DNA from: Theropithecus gelada
Taxonomy: Eukaryota > Chordata > Mammalia > Primates > Cercopithecidae
Assembly: GCF_003255815.1 (NCBI RefSeq)
Contig: NC_037674.1
Location: 699,719 to 763,718, forward strand
Direction: 5' to 3'
DNA length: 64,000 nucleotides
Under the pieces are notes generated by a model. It saw only the letters and a list, made by a program, of their open reading frames with translations. It was not told the origin of the DNA and made no database searches. The first letter of the stretch is position 1; each line of letters opens with the position of its first letter. The position numbers and the translations under genes are program-made. This document shows, one piece after another, positions 22,471-36,095 of this stretch.

Positions 22471-25432
22471 CTGGCTCCTCCCCCACTGCTGTTTTTCCCC
22501 CACTCCGTTGGGTGATAACTTACACAGTGTCTCTCTCTTGTGGGCCTCGTTCTGCGTCTCTGGCCCCCTCTGAATTTCCTTTGCAGGTTTTGTTTTTTGG
22601 TTTGTGTGTTTCCACACACCTCTTCAATATCTGTGGACTCAGGGGTCTTCGTTTTTGACCTTTTTCTCCTCTCAGGTCAGCGTTGGCTAGCAGAGCTCGT
22701 CCCCTCTGTGGCTTGCTCTGTTTCCAGCCTGCTGGGAGCCATGTCTCTGCCAGAGGCTCTTCCTTTAGACCGTGTGTGCCAGGTCCCCTGCACCCGTGCT
22801 TGATGGAGCCCTTACAAGCAGCGAGACCCGCACCCCCCATCTGCCTGTTATACCCATTCCTGCGGTGCTGGTTCCCCTCCTTACTGAGCGTCTAGACAGG
22901 ATTATATTTTCAAATTACACCATGCATATTTTACTAAAATATTCAATAGATTCAGTTAAACACTTCGTAAGTTTTTCTTTTTTTTTTAGTTTTTCACATG
23001 CAAGAATTCAAGAAATTAATTTGGCGTGAGCCCCTCCCTTAACAACCTAATGAGCCATTCTGACTTGTCACAGAGCTAGCCTGAAGCGTCATTCCTAGAA
23101 AATGATATTGGTGGGCCCGAAGTCCCACAGGCGTGTCCCCTTAAATATATGTAGATTATGAATCTTTGAATGTTCTAATCTGATTGGAGGTTCCTCTTTT
23201 GGTTGGTTTACGTGCCTAATATTTGGCTATTTAATCCATCAAATGAGGAAAAATTAAGAAGAAAATGACTGAGTGGAGCCCATAACAAAACAATGCAAAG
23301 CAGAAGTGGCACCTTGAAGCAGAAAGAGCGCATTTAGGTGCTGAATTGATGTGAGTGTGCTGGTGGGTGGTTTTGTTACTGGGAACACAAAGGAGGAGAG
23401 TCTAGGACATTACAGAGGCATGTAAAAGCAGCAGGGCGGCCCAGATACCTGCACCTAATAAGCTTAGCTCAAACATCTGCATCCCGCTGCACACTGCATC
23501 TGCCTGTTTCCTAAAATGATCGGTTTGGATTTTTCCCTTATCATTGCTGTTACTTGATGAATCCATCCATCACAAGTCTAGCAGCAACCAAATGCTTCCC
23601 TCAGTGCTGTGTCATTTTGCTGTGGATGCACACCCAGGACCTCCTTAGTTTTTTTTTTTTTTCTTTTATCTACTCATCACTTTTTTCTCCAATTGCCTGA
23701 ACATTTCAAATGGGGCAAAACTTTATAGTTATTATGTTCTAAAGGGACCAAGAATTAATCAGGATATAGGTACTTCTGTCTTCTTGGGACATTTTCTCTA
23801 AAAAATACTAACAATTGCATTTCGTGACCCAGCTAGTGTATAAATATATTAGTACTATATTTTAAATCATTTTCTCTGACCCAACGGTTCTTTTTTTTTT
23901 GCTTCTGAGTTTAGAAGAATTTAAAACAGTTTCATAAGCCCCTGAAAGTATCGTGGACCTTTTTCAGGTATCTGGGGTATGAATTACAGAGATAAACACG
24001 AAATTCAATGTAATACCCCCATTGAAGAACTATCAGAAAAGTGGTGCATTCTTCTATATGATCACCCAGAGCATTCCACGAGTCCCGCCTCTGTGTGGTT
24101 TCCCTGCTATCTGTCGAGGAATTAGCTTATACAACTCCGTCTGTCATTTGTAATGCTGTTTGCAAGGACAACCATTGGATGTACCTGTAACTGCAAGGGA
24201 TTAAGCGTTTCAGATTATTATATATTGGCAAGCTCTAAACTTTGACACAACTTCATTGATAATGGCCTCTAGTTGTGTTGTATCTTTAACAATGTTGAAA
24301 GTGATTTCACCTATTTTCTAAAAGTGAGAGAAAAATACATACATTTTAAGAAGGAACAATTAATATAGTTTAAATCACTCAAACCCAGACCTTTGGAAGG
24401 TGATTTTCCAAACTCCTGTTGTGGGATCCTCACTAATGTTCCGTGTGACTTGTCACCCCTCTACCTGTGTAAGAGGCTCCCACGGCCCCCAAGGCAGAGC
24501 TGGACTGCCCGTTGTCCCTTCCACCCTGCCGCCTGTCGCTCCCCATGGTCATGCATTGTCACTGTGCCTCTGACCCGCTCTGTGCACATGTGATCCATGG
24601 ACGCTACAGAAAAGACCTTGAGCTCTTGCCAGATGGCCAGCTTCATGGGGATAGGAGCCTCATCGGTCCTGCTGGGGGCTCAGGAGGTGCCTGCACAGAT
24701 GTGCTGAAGGTATAAAAGCACATGGTCAGTGAAAGAACAGAACCAACCAATGACGATGCTGACTTATTCCAGGACAGATCAACCTAGTGGGGATTTTGCC
24801 CAACTGTAAAGATACCCTCAGTGGCCGGCCATGTGCAGAGCCCCAGGCAGGCAACGCCGGGAAGGAGAGGTTCCTGCCTGGATCCCTGCTGCTGGTCCCC
24901 ATGCTCTGAACGATCCCAGCCCTGATGGGCCCTGGGTGCCCTGCGAAGGGCTCTGCTCTCCAGTCATGAGGACTCTTTCAAACCAATGGAGTGAGATGTG
25001 TAAAAATTCAACTTACCTTTAAATGGGCAAATATTGTCAGACTGTTTAGTGTTTTGTCCCATTCGGTCTTTTTTCACCCTATCTTGGGGAAGGCATCAAT
25101 CTAGTGGTGAAGACGGACTGAGCCAAGGTTCAGTTAGATGTGGTAGCCTGTTTCTGTTTCTCCCTATGACAGCTTGTCATTTGTGTAAGAATTGGTTTTT
25201 GGCTTTTGACATGAAAGAAACAAACCTTAACAATTTTCAAAATCATGGTGAGGAATCCGTGGTCTTCCTTGGGCTTTGTGCTGGGCTCCAGCACCTCTGC
25301 CTAAGGTCCTGGAACTCCTGGTGAGCCCCTTCCCTCCTGGGCTCTGGCCCTCCCTGGACCCTGACTCGGGGAGCTGCTGCCTGCGCAGAGGAAAGGCCCG
25401 TCGCCATTCCATTTCCCCTTGTCTATTTCCAG

Positions 25433-25565
25433 GGCCTGGACTTTGCCGGATTCACTGCACACATGTTCCTTGGGATTTGCCTTGTTCTCCTGGTCTCCTT
25501 TCCACTCCTCAGACTGCTTTACTGGAACAGAAAGCTTTATAACAAGGAGCCCAGTGAGATTGTTG
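25433..25565 (+). CDS. OCA2: OCA2 exon 15 (P protein residues 502-546)
   Basis: This 133-bp coding exon starts in phase 0 (GGC, Gly502) after the acceptor cttgtctatttccag and ends one base into Glu546 before the consensus donor gtgagt. It encodes GLDFAGFTAHMFLGICLVLL followed by VSFPLLRLLYWNRKLYNKEP and SEIV. The central hydrophobic run (residues about 512-531) should be a membrane span, followed by a basic RLLYWNRK flank facing the next loop. Compared with the human protein as I remember it, Leu514 replaces Ile and Ser523 replaces Cys. Both are mild changes inside the span and support a non-human primate. Intron 14 upstream is almost 22 kb and contains the full-length L1, whose antisense promoter would point at this exon. 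Confidence 0.96.
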
Positions 25566-25976
25566 GTGAGTACAGGTGCCTCTCATGTAGGCTCAGATTT
25601 CATTACCATGATACTGTTTGTTTACCAGGGGAAGTTCTTACCAGGAAGTACCTGTCGATGGGTTGCTGGATGCTCAGTATCGGTGATCTCCACGTCCGCC
25701 TCCTTGTATACACTGTGTTTTCAGGGCTCTGTCATGAGCTGTGCCTCTTCAGTTTTCTGTGAAGTGTACTGTGCTAAAATGTGGGGAGTTATGGCCACCA
25801 TGTACAACTCACATGTCATAGCCTCCTAAAGCCATGTGTGTGTGGTACAAATGCACTCACATAGACTGTAGTGCTGTAATAGTGTATCATAGCCTGAGTG
25901 CTAAATATGACTGCAAATACAGCAACGTAACCCGGCACAGGAGGTGATGTGCCCTGTCCATCAAGAGCACATGCTA

Positions 25977-26289
25977 GGCTGGGCGTGGTGGCGCATGCCT
26001 GTAATCCCAGTACTTTGGGAGGCCGAGCGGGGCGGATCACCTGAATCAGGTCAGGAGTTTGAGTCCAGCTTGGCCAACATGGTGAAACCCCGTCTGTACT
26101 AAAAATATAGAAATTAGCTGGGCATGGTGGCACACGCCTGTAATCCCAGCTACTCGGGAGGCTGAGGCAGGAGAATTGCTTGAACCCAGGAGGTGGAGGT
26201 TGCAGTGAGCCGAGATTGTGCCATTGCGCTCCAGCCTGGGTGACAGAGTGAGACTCCGTCTCAAAAACAAACAAACAAACAAACAAACA
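25977..26289 (+). mobile_element. Alu
   Basis: Dimeric Alu with a (CAAA)n tail. Flanks agcacatgct and agcagatgct form a near-perfect target-site duplication. Confidence 0.92.
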
Positions 26290-27929
26290 GCAGATGCTGA
26301 GCACCAGCCAGCAGGATGAGGGCTTAGGGCCATCTTATCATTTTGCACTTTCATCACTTAAACACTTTAGTAGATGTTTTACTGAGATCGTTGCTGATTG
26401 GAATGTATTAGGAACAATAGATTATTTGGGAAACAGCCAGCCTTGCCTTGGTGAGCTCCCGAATGTGGATGCCGTGCAGGTTGCCTGGGTAACAGGGGCA
26501 TCAGGCGACCAGCGCTCGCAGCGCTCGGCAGATGCAGGCGCTCTTCTTCTTCTTCAGGGGTTTTTAGAGCTCACGGATTGTATGTTGATCTCTCTCAGCC
26601 TCTGTGATTCCGCTGGCCTGTGTTTTATGGGATCTCAGTTTGTCTTTGTTCTGGATAAGACAGCCCGGTTCCATTTCCACACGGACGGCTGGAGGCCCTG
26701 ACATGGTCCTGCCATACTCCAGTTCCTCCGATGCTGACTGTCCAAGACACATCTGTGTGACTTTCATGTTATTCAGAATTTGAGTGTTTAAAAAATCTCA
26801 TCAAGAAAATATTGTTTCATGTGCCTCCTCAGGATTCATCTGACAAAACGAGATTGTTCTTGGGAATGTCTAGTCATCTTACCTGGGGCCGGGACCTAAT
26901 TCAACCCGTAACAACTAGCTAGAGGTGTTTAGAATGTTTTATAATCAACTAATATATGCACAGTAAGATAAATTAATATATAGGTTTCATTTTCTGATGA
27001 AAATGTTAGAACCGAGGGAGAGCAAAGGAGACTGTGATCGCGATGGGTAATTGTCCTGTCTCTTGGAGCTTGCGTGTGCACAGCTGTGCCTTCGTGGAGA
27101 GCTCAGCTGTCATCCTGCCCAACTGTGCCAGCCTCTCCCAACCTCCCTGGTGATCACAGCATCTAATCTTGAGAAGAATTTGGGATACACAGATTTAGAT
27201 ACTTAGAAAATAAATCTCTGTAATCAATTCCTCACCGTTCCTGAGTAGGGAACAGAGAAAAGCTCCAAGGGAAGTGGGGAGGGATGGTTGGGAGTGCGCA
27301 CACCTGGTGAAGCTGGAGCCGTGCGGCAGTGCTGAGACCGGCAGTGCGGAGTGAGGTGATTGCTCTGCGCCACTGCTGGGCCTAGAGGGCTCCACATTTG
27401 GAGTCCTGGGTAAAACTGCAGATTCCTAAGCCCCACTCAACAGATCTGAGTTTAGCAGGCCTGTGGTAGCTGCAGAGCAGTGTCAGAACAGGCTTGGTTT
27501 TGTTGCAGGGAAAAAGGAACCCTGAAATCGCAGTGACTTCCAGAACTGTGTTTTCTTCCTCTTGTTGGCTTTGTCCCCCTCGCCTCCTCCCCAGTGGCCT
27601 GGCAGGGGCCCTGATCATCATCTGTTCTTAGAGTCCTGAGCGGCTGGCCTTGAAGGCAGAGAGAATAGCATGGGCCCACTCTGCCATCGAGTGACGCAGG
27701 CAGGCTCCACCCAGTCACAAGGGACCAGGCCAGGCCAGCCTACCAGGTGCTCAGAATGGGAGAGAGCGTGACATACGTGGTGAAAGGAGCAGTAATTACC
27801 AGCGCCTGTCCCTCTGATCACCAAATATTCAGCTCCTGCTGCTTCTTGCTAGTACTTTGTTAGCATTTTGCATTTGTGTACATTAGCGATCTTGATGTGG
27901 TTTCCTGTCTTGTAATGTCTTTTGTTGTT

Positions 27930-29935
27930 GTCCTCATAGGAGGAATACAGAAATATTTCGTCATCTTCAAGTTTTTGGAAGAATTTCTGTAGAATTGCTA
28001 TCACTTTTTTCTTAAATGTTTATTTGGACATTTATAGGCCTGGATGTTTTTGTGGGAAGGTTTTTAACTACAAATTCAAATCCCTTAATATACATACAGG
28101 GATGGCTATTCAAGTAATCTGTTTCTCCTTGAGTGATTCTGGTAGTTGGTGTCTTTCGAGGAATTTGTCCATTTAATCTAAGTTGTTGAATATATTGTTA
28201 TAAAATTGTTCATAATATTCTTTCATTTTCCTTTTAAGGGCTATCAAATGTTTGATAATGTCATATCTCTCATCTCTGATGTTGTAGTTTGTCTTTCTCT
28301 TTTTGGTTGGTTTATCAATTTTATTGATCTCAAAGAACCAGCTTTTGATTATATAGATTTTTCTCTACAGTATTTTTTCTCTTTTAATAATGTCTATTGT
28401 GCTCTTTATTATTTTTTTTCTGCTTACTTTTGGGCTTACTTATTTTTCTTTCACTAGTTTCTAAAACTAGAGGCTAAGGTTATTGATTTCATGTGCCTCT
28501 TATTTTCTATTATAGGCATTTAGTGCTCTAAATTTCCTTCTAACTGTTACTTTAGTGACCTCTCACTAATTTATTAAATATTTCATTTTCATTCAGTTCA
28601 AATTATCTTTTTATTTATTTATTTTTTTTTTGAGACAGAGTCTCGCTCTGTCGCCCAGGCTGGAGTGCAGTGGCTGGATCTCAGCTCACTGCAAGCTCTG
28701 CCTCCTGGGTTTACGACATTCTCCTGCCTCAGCCTCCCGAGTAGCTGGGACTACAGGCGCGCACCACCACGCCCGGCTAGTTTTTTTGTATTTTTTAGTA
28801 GAAACGGGGTTTCACCGTGTTAGCTAGGATGATCTCGATCTCCTGACCTCGTGATCCGCCCACATCCACCTCCCAAAGTGCTGGGATTACAGGCTTGAGC
28901 CACTACACCCGGCCCAAATTATCTTATAATTCATCTTTTTATTTCTTCTTTGATCCTTGGATAATTTAGATGGTTTATTTACCTTCCAAGTATTTGGGAA
29001 AGTTTTTGCAGTTACCTAATTTAGTTCCAGTATAGTAAGAGAATGCATTTCATAAATCTTGAATCCTTTAAATTTTATTGAGACCTGTATGGCTATAGAA
29101 TGTGGTCTACCTTTGAAACTGTTCTGTGTGTACTAGAAATGAAAATGTATTCTGCTCTTGTTGGGAGGAATGTTCAATGATGTCAATTATGTAGCTTAAG
29201 TCAGATTGGCTGATGATGTTATTCAAGTATTCTACATCCCTGCTGATTTTCTATCTACTTGTTATATTAATTATTGAGAGATGGATACAGACGTGTCTAA
29301 GGGTGATTATAGATTTGTTTATTTCTCTTTGTAATTCTATCATTTTGCTTTATGCATTTTAAAAGTTTACTATTAGGGCACATAAATATTTAGGATTGTT
29401 CTTTCATATTGATGAATTAACACCTTTATTATTATAAAAACAATCTTCATGATCCGTATTAATATTCTTTGCTCTGAAATATACTTTGTTGTTGATATAA
29501 CAATTTCATTTTTCTCTTGACTAGTGTTAGTGTGGTATATCTTTTTCCATCTTTTTACTTTTAACTTATGTATGTCTTTAAAGTACAGTTCTTGTAAGCA
29601 GCATATATTTGCATCTTGCTTTTTTACCTACTCTGATAGTCTGTCTCTTAGACATTTATGTTTAATGTGCTTAGTGATGTGATTGAAGTGTAACATATTA
29701 TTGTTTTATATTTGTGCTTCTTTATTACTATTCTCTTCATTTATGCCTTCTTTTGAATTAATTATTTAAATATATTCTATATTTTCTCCTCTTTTGGTTG
29801 TTACTTTTTTGGGCTTTAATTCTGTTTTATGATTTTAGTGACTATTATACCACTAACTTTAAGCGATATTATACTACCTAGCATACAGTAGATGAACTTA
29901 ACACTAGTATAGTTCCATTTCTGTCTTTCTGGCCT
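27930..29935 (-). mobile_element. Old L1 (ORF2 region), reverse
   Basis: T-rich reverse-complement L1 ORF2 sequence, for example tttgtccatttaatctaagt, tgatctcaaagaaccagctt and gtctctta-type endonuclease-region segments. A young Alu interrupts it at 28610-28914. No open frame of L1 length remains. Limits are approximate. Confidence 0.7.
28610..28914 (-). mobile_element. Young Alu (AluYR-like), with target-site duplication
   Basis: Reverse Alu with gtggctggatctcagctcac, tagtttttttgtattttttag and aggcttgagccac, which resembles cercopithecine AluYR. Flanking copies of caaattatctt lie at 28599-28609 and 28915-28925. Confidence 0.92.
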
Positions 29936-30439
29936 AGGCTGCTTCTCCTAAGATTCCTAGCTCTGAGCTCCTACTCTAGGCTTCCCTGGAAGCCATCACC
30001 TCCTGTGTGAGACCGCATCCACACGGCACTTTCTTTGCCTGTTTGAAACATGTATGTGGCCACTCTTAAGTAATACCATCAGAAGTTGGTTGAGAAGCTC
30101 AGAAAGGTAGAGGCTGATAGAGAGGTAAGAGATGGGATATCTGACGATGTCTCCTAGTAAGAGGCTAGAGTGGCAAAGACAAAGAGTTGAAACTTCTATG
30201 GCAGAATCAGCACAATGGTGCTGGTCCTTTGGGGTTTTGAGTCTTCTCTGAAGATCTTTGACATCTTTAGCTCTATTCTGGAGGCCACAGGGAACTACTG
30301 GTTGTTTGAAAGGAGGAATTTATCTATCTGTCATCTATTTATCTATCTATAATCTGTCATCTAATCTAGGAAATGATAGATCTAGGAAGATAATAGCTAG
30401 ATATCAGTTATCTTCTTATCATCTAGGAAGGTGATAGAT

Positions 30440-31527
30440 TTATTTTATTATTTTAATTAATTATTTAAAAAGTAATTATTTTTATTTATTTTATTTTTTA
30501 ATTACACTTTAAGTTCTGTGGTACATTTGCAGAACATGCAGGTTTGTTACATAGGTATACATGTGCCATGGTGGTTTGCTGCACCCATCAACCTGTCATC
30601 TACGTTAGGTATTTCTCCGAATGCTCCTAGTGCTATCCCTCCCCTAGTCTCCCACCCACTGACAGGCCCTGGTATGTGATGTTCCCCTCCCTGTGTCACG
30701 TGTTCTCATTGTTCCACTCCCACTTATGAGTGAGAACATGCGGTGTTTGGTTTTCTGTTGCTGTGTTAGTTTGCTGAGAATGATGGTTTCCAGCTTCATC
30801 CACGTCCCTGCAAAGGACATGAACTCATACTTTTTTATGGCTGGATAGTATTCCATGGTGTACGTGCCACATTTTCTTTATCCAGTCTGTCATTGATGTG
30901 CATTTGGGTTGGTTCCAAGTCTTTGCTCTTGTGAACAGTGCTGCAGTCAACATACATGTGCATGTGTCTTTATAGTAGAATGACTTATAATCCTTTGGGT
31001 ATATGCCCAGTAATGGGATCGCTGGGTCAAATGGTATTTCTGGTTCTAGATCCTTGAGGAATTGCCACACTGTCTTCCACAATGGTTAAACTAATTTACA
31101 CTCCCACCAACAGTGTAAAAGCGTTCCTATTTCTCCACATCCTCTCCAGCATCTGTTGTTTCCTGACTTTTTAATGATCACCATTCTAACTGGTGTGAGA
31201 TGGTATCTCATTGTGGTTTTGATTTGCCATTTCTCTAGTGACCAGTGATGATGAGCTTTTTTCATATGTTTGTTTACCGCATAAATGTCTTCTTTCGAGG
31301 AGTGTCTATTCATATCCTTTGCTTTTTGATGGGGTTGTTTTTTTCTTGTAAATTTGTTTAAGTTCTTTGTAGATTCTGGATATTAGCCGTTTGTCAGATG
31401 GATAGATTACAAAAATTTTCTCCCATTCTGTAGGTTGCCCATTCACTCTGATGATAGTTTCTTTTGCCGTGCAGAAGCTCTTTAGTTTAATTAGATCCCA
31501 TTTGTCAATTTTGGCTTTTGTTGCCAT
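30440..31527 (-). mobile_element. 5'-truncated L1 3' end, reverse
   Basis: About 1.09 kb of L1 3' end in reverse orientation, from actttaagttctgtggtaca near the tail to the segment ccatttgtcaattttggctt. It is similar to the 3' kilobase of the full-length L1 at 9940-16110 and broken by stops and frameshifts. Confidence 0.9.
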
Positions 31528-31530
31528 TTT

Positions 31531-31805
31531 CCTTTTTTTGAGATGGATCCTTGCTCTGTTGTGCCCAGGCTAGAGTGGAGTGGCACAGTCTTGGCTCACT
31601 GCAACCTCCACCTCCTGGGTTCAAGCAATTCTCCCACCTCAGTCTCCCAAGTAGCTGAGATTACTGGCGCCTGCCACCATGCCCAGTAATTTTTTTGTAT
31701 TTTTAGTAGAGAAGGGGTTTCACCATATTGGCCAGGCTAGTCTTGAACTCTCAACCTCAAGTGATCCGCTTGCCTCGGCCTCCCAAAGTGCTAGGATTAA
31801 AGGCC
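31531..31805 (-). mobile_element. Alu abutting the L1 5' end
   Basis: Reverse Alu lacking about 20 bases at its own 5' end (stops after aggcctgag) and running straight into GATA repeats. No target-site duplication of its own is visible. Confidence 0.88.
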
Positions 31806-33747
31806 TGAGATAGATAGATACAACAAGTGGTGTTTTATGATTAACCAGGGGCAGATTGGTAGGAAGTGACTGTAGTTAAAGGTTACTAAGGAACAGTAAG
31901 AATTAAGAAATGTGAGAGGGTGAGGCCTGGACAAGCAGGTAACCTAGGACAGGAAGAAGCAGATGAGGCAAGAGCTGTGCCAGCATATCCTGGGCTGCTC
32001 CTGAGGCTCACACTGCCCTAGCATATGTTTATTTATGATTTATCTTACATCTCTTTCCAGTTTTGGAGGGCCATCTTGTAACTTACCAATTAAATTTTTT
32101 CCTTTAGCATCAAACACAGATCTGACACCTGTGACACAATAATGTTAATGTGGAAATATAAAAGAGAATGACATTGACAAGACCAGGATGACATTTCAGT
32201 CTTACGTTCCTGGAAGAACAATTGCATTATATAAAAACTAAGAAGGTAAGGGTAGGAGAGAGACTTTATGGGAGGAAGATAAAGTGTTCAGCTATGAGTT
32301 TGCAGCACACGGTTCAGAGGGAAATATTGGTAGCCAGCTGGGTCTGTGGTCTTGGACCTCGGCAGAGTAGACAGGCTGGGGAAATGAAGAGGAGGTGCAG
32401 AGGAAGCCTGGGAACTGATACGTGGACAGGTTTTGGTAAACTGAGTTCTGGGTGAATGGAGTGAGTTCCCTTCTCCTGGGCAAAATCCCTCCTACTAAAT
32501 TCCTTCCTAATTTGTGTATTACATTCCACAACTAGGAAGACAAAAGCGCATTACCTGAGTATTAATGCGTGGGCTGATCTGAGTAGAGCAGCACATCCTT
32601 TTTGGTTTGATGGGTTAGAAGGCAGGTAGGTGCTGGGTGCACACTGAGGTGGCTGAGGCTCCCCTGGAGAGTAAGCACCTGCAGTCGTCGCACAGGGACT
32701 GGAAGGCCAGCTCCACCGACACAGCCTTGGTTCCCAGGCTCTGCTTCTCCAGCATAAAGGCGTGGAGAGACTTCCAGCCTGCACCCAGCAGCTGGCACCA
32801 GAGATGAACCACGCAGAGGTGTGAGCCTTTTAAAGTTGACGAGCCGCTTCAGAAGGTGGCCCTTCACGGCGATGCCTTTAGAGAACGGCCGGAGAGTCTC
32901 TGGTACTTTGTGGACGGGCTTTTAGCAAGATTTAGAGCACCGGGTGAAATACTGGCTCTGTCTGAACTCACACTGGAGACCTTCCACAGATGGTGTTTTT
33001 GTGTTCAGTGTTTCAGAGAGTGAGTTCATTAGTTTTTCCTTCACTTCCTCTTCCCCTTTCTTTTTATGTTATCATAGCCTCATAGGTGGTTTAACGAAGC
33101 GTGAGACTTTTCAAGAGGAAATGATGGATCTGTTTCTCTGAAGAGGCCTGTGAATTATACCCAAGTTTCTTTTATTTTAGTAAAGCTACAAAGCATCGAT
33201 ATGTGCTGAATGAAAACATATTATGTATCTTAGTTCTAAAGGTTTCATCTTGGTAGGGCTGAAGCTTTAGAGAAAGCCGTGTGCTAACTGGAATAGTCTG
33301 GTGCTCCCAGGCTCTGTGCGTTCTCTCTGAGTCTCGGCATGCTTCGTTTCCAGACTGCCTCTCTCTGCCTAACTCGTCTTTGTTGTTGCAGTAGGTCTGC
33401 CACGCCGTGGGTGAGGAGCACTCGCGTCCTGAGCAGAAGGGGCTGAAAGGTGGCATTTTCGCTTTCCACTGAACCCACCGTGTCCGTGCTGCTTCCCGGG
33501 TCTTTGGGTGATCGCCTTGAATCTGCCCCGAGCTGCTCTTCCGGTGCCCCAGCGCTTGCTTGAAAGGCTTTGTCTTTTCATCTTTAATTCGTGTGATAGG
33601 TAGTGTGGGGCATTGCATGTAAGGGGTGGTTCATGAAAATATTGTGCTTTCTTATATTCTTTTAATGGATATTTCAAGAAACATGTCATGTTTTTAACAG
33701 TAAAATAGAGGTTAAATGTAGGTTTTCATGAAATATTTGAATATCTT

Positions 33748-34047
33748 TTTTTTTTTTTTTTTTGGAGGCGGAGTCTCGCTCTGTCACCCAGGCTGGAGTG
33801 CAGTGGCCGGATCTCGGCTCACTGCAAGCTCCGCCTCCCGGGTTTACGCCATTCTCCTGCCTCAGCCTCCTGAGTAGCTGGGACTACAGGCGCCCGCCAC
33901 CTCGCCCGGCTAGTTTTTTGTATTTTTTTAGTAGAGACGGGGTTTCACCGTGTTAGCCAGGATGGTCTCGATCTCCTGACCTCATGATCCGCCCGTCTCG
34001 GCCTCCCAAAGTGCTGGGATTACAGGCTTGAGTCACCGCACCCGGCC
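33748..34047 (-). mobile_element. Young Alu (AluYR-like), 18-bp duplication
   Basis: Reverse, complete Alu with a T tract, gtggccggatctcggctcac and aggcttgagtcaccgc. It is flanked by perfect copies of gaaatatttgaatatctt at 33730-33747 and 34048-34065. Confidence 0.95.
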
Positions 34048-34671
34048 GAAATATTTGAATATCTTAAGAGGCCATGAATTGACACATCATTTCTCTCTAC
34101 TCTTCTCTATCAGAAGGTGTCTGAATTCAGTGATGGGTGAAAATTCTGCTCGTTCTGTAGATTTCAGCATTTCATTAGGTCGTCTGCCTCTCTCTTGCCT
34201 GTGTTAGAGGCTCAGTGGGGCCTGGTTGGAGGGTGGCTCCCTGTCTTCTTCTGCCGCTTACCAGATGCCCTGCTGGAGAGCCCTGAGCACCTTCTCCTGA
34301 GAATTACACTTGTGTTTTCAGTTGTCACTAGATCTGCTCCTGAAACCCCCTCAAAGATTGGGCAATGTCTAGATTTTGGCTGGAAGCAGATCCGAAATAT
34401 TTCCCGCAAGAAGGGGAAAAGGTTGTCGGGCGCTAGCTTTGATGTGTTTGTTCAAGAAAGGAATTTATTCTTCACGGAAAGGGTTGAAATGGTCTTACTT
34501 CGCTTTTGTGATAATTTTTACATGTCAGCTTTGTCATCTGGGCTGCATGGCAATAGCTCGGGTGCTGAGAAGCTCTGGGTGACCCTGGGCTACCTGCACG
34601 TCTCGAGTGTGTGTCTGCTCTGTCAGGCCTCGGCTGTGTGGGGAGCAGAGGAGGGTGTTGCTGATGTCTGA

Positions 34672-34911
<240 letters not shown>

Positions 34912-34949
34912 TGACCCTATAAAACAGCGACACTAGCTGTATACTAATA

Positions 34950-35185
34950 TGTGATTTTTAGGTGACGCACACTGTGCTAAGTGCATTTTATCTAACCCTC
35001 ACTGAGCTCTGCAGGGGGTACACAGCCGAGTTTAGGGACAAAAACAAAACAAAACAAAACGAAACACAAAACCAGAGGCTCAGAGTTTGAGCAGCGTGCC
35101 CAGGGTTGTGCAGCTTGGAAGGAGCGGCGGCTGGGGATGGAGCTCACAGTCTCAACCGCTGGGCTGTCCCATCTCTCCACATGGT
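34950..35185 (+). mobile_element. MIR with internal (AAAAC)n
   Basis: Contains cactgtgctaagtgcatttt, ctaaccctcactgagctctg and ccagaggctcagagtttgag, the order expected of an MIR. An AAAAC tract at 35037-35071 has expanded in its middle. Confidence 0.65.
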
Positions 35186-36095
35186 AACTGTTGCATGACA
35201 AAAACAAAAAACCATTAATGCAAAGACTAATCGGACAAAATATTCTGCCAGTAGTTGATTTTCAGGCACCTGAAAGACTATGAAAGCCCCATTCAATTTG
35301 TTTCCTGGCATTTGTTGTTAATCGAAGCTGGGACTTAAAGGGTAACCATGAATTGGTGTTTTTTCTCCTTGCTGTGACATGGTGCTGAGTTCCAAGCAGT
35401 CTTTGTTCTGGAAGCTCAGACAGAAGAAGCAGGAGCCTGGTGACCCCCCAAGGGATGCCAAAGCGGAAGCGTCCCCACAGCTGAGCTACGAGTGGGTGGA
35501 GGTGTCCATCTAGGCAAAGGGAAATGTGAACCCTTATGAACAAAGTCTAGAATGGTCTTGCATGTTGCCATTTGCTGAGCCCTGAGGGGTCGCCCTGCAT
35601 GGGTGTCTCAGGGTCTGGCTGTTGGTGGGAGGATTCCCAGGCATTCCCACGGAGTCCCACACAATCCCGGGAGGAAGTGCTGGCTCTGTGGCATTGGCTC
35701 CATCCCCGGCCCAGGACCCACCTCGTCCAGCAGTGCTGGAGCAGGAGGACCAGTGTCCTCAGGCCACAGGGAGGCCCTGAGTTGCAGGCTGGGGAAAAAA
35801 TGACCACCTTTGGCAGCAGGCGCAGATCTTGGAGGAAGACGCTTCATAAATTAGAGGTAGAATAAATTGTCCTGGTGTTGGGTGCTAAAGACACACTTAG
35901 TGCATCTCGGGTTACAAACGTGAGGAAACGTGGGCTCCGAGGCTCACCACGTTCCCATCAGCTCATCTGGTGTTAGTCACACATGGGGAAACTGAGACCT
36001 GGGGAGGACGTGGCTTCCCAAGGCCACACAGTTGCTGAGAAGCAGATTACCATGAAGGTGTCCTAAGGCAAGGTTGGGCTCTGCAGGTTTTATTT

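Larger units (their letters stand above)
3608..25432 (+). other. OCA2: OCA2 intron 14
   Basis: Non-coding, 21.8 kb, bounded by gtacgt and ttccag. About two thirds is retrotransposon sequence: the nested L1 block, a second L1, Alus and the 39-bp minisatellite. The stretches 3610-4780, 17540-18190, 21115-21670 and 22470-25430 show no recognisable gene or repeat apart from a GT microsatellite (4277-4308) and short T runs (23649-23662, 23891-23900). They are the only parts where conserved regulatory DNA could be sought without masking. Confidence 0.9.

Noticed and set aside
21587..22658. Two + strand reading frames of about 330-350 codons rich in Cys, Phe and His
   Set aside because: They run through the 39-bp minisatellite, whose unit length is a multiple of three, so frames stay open in more than one phase. 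There is no splice context, known domain or codon bias to support a gene.
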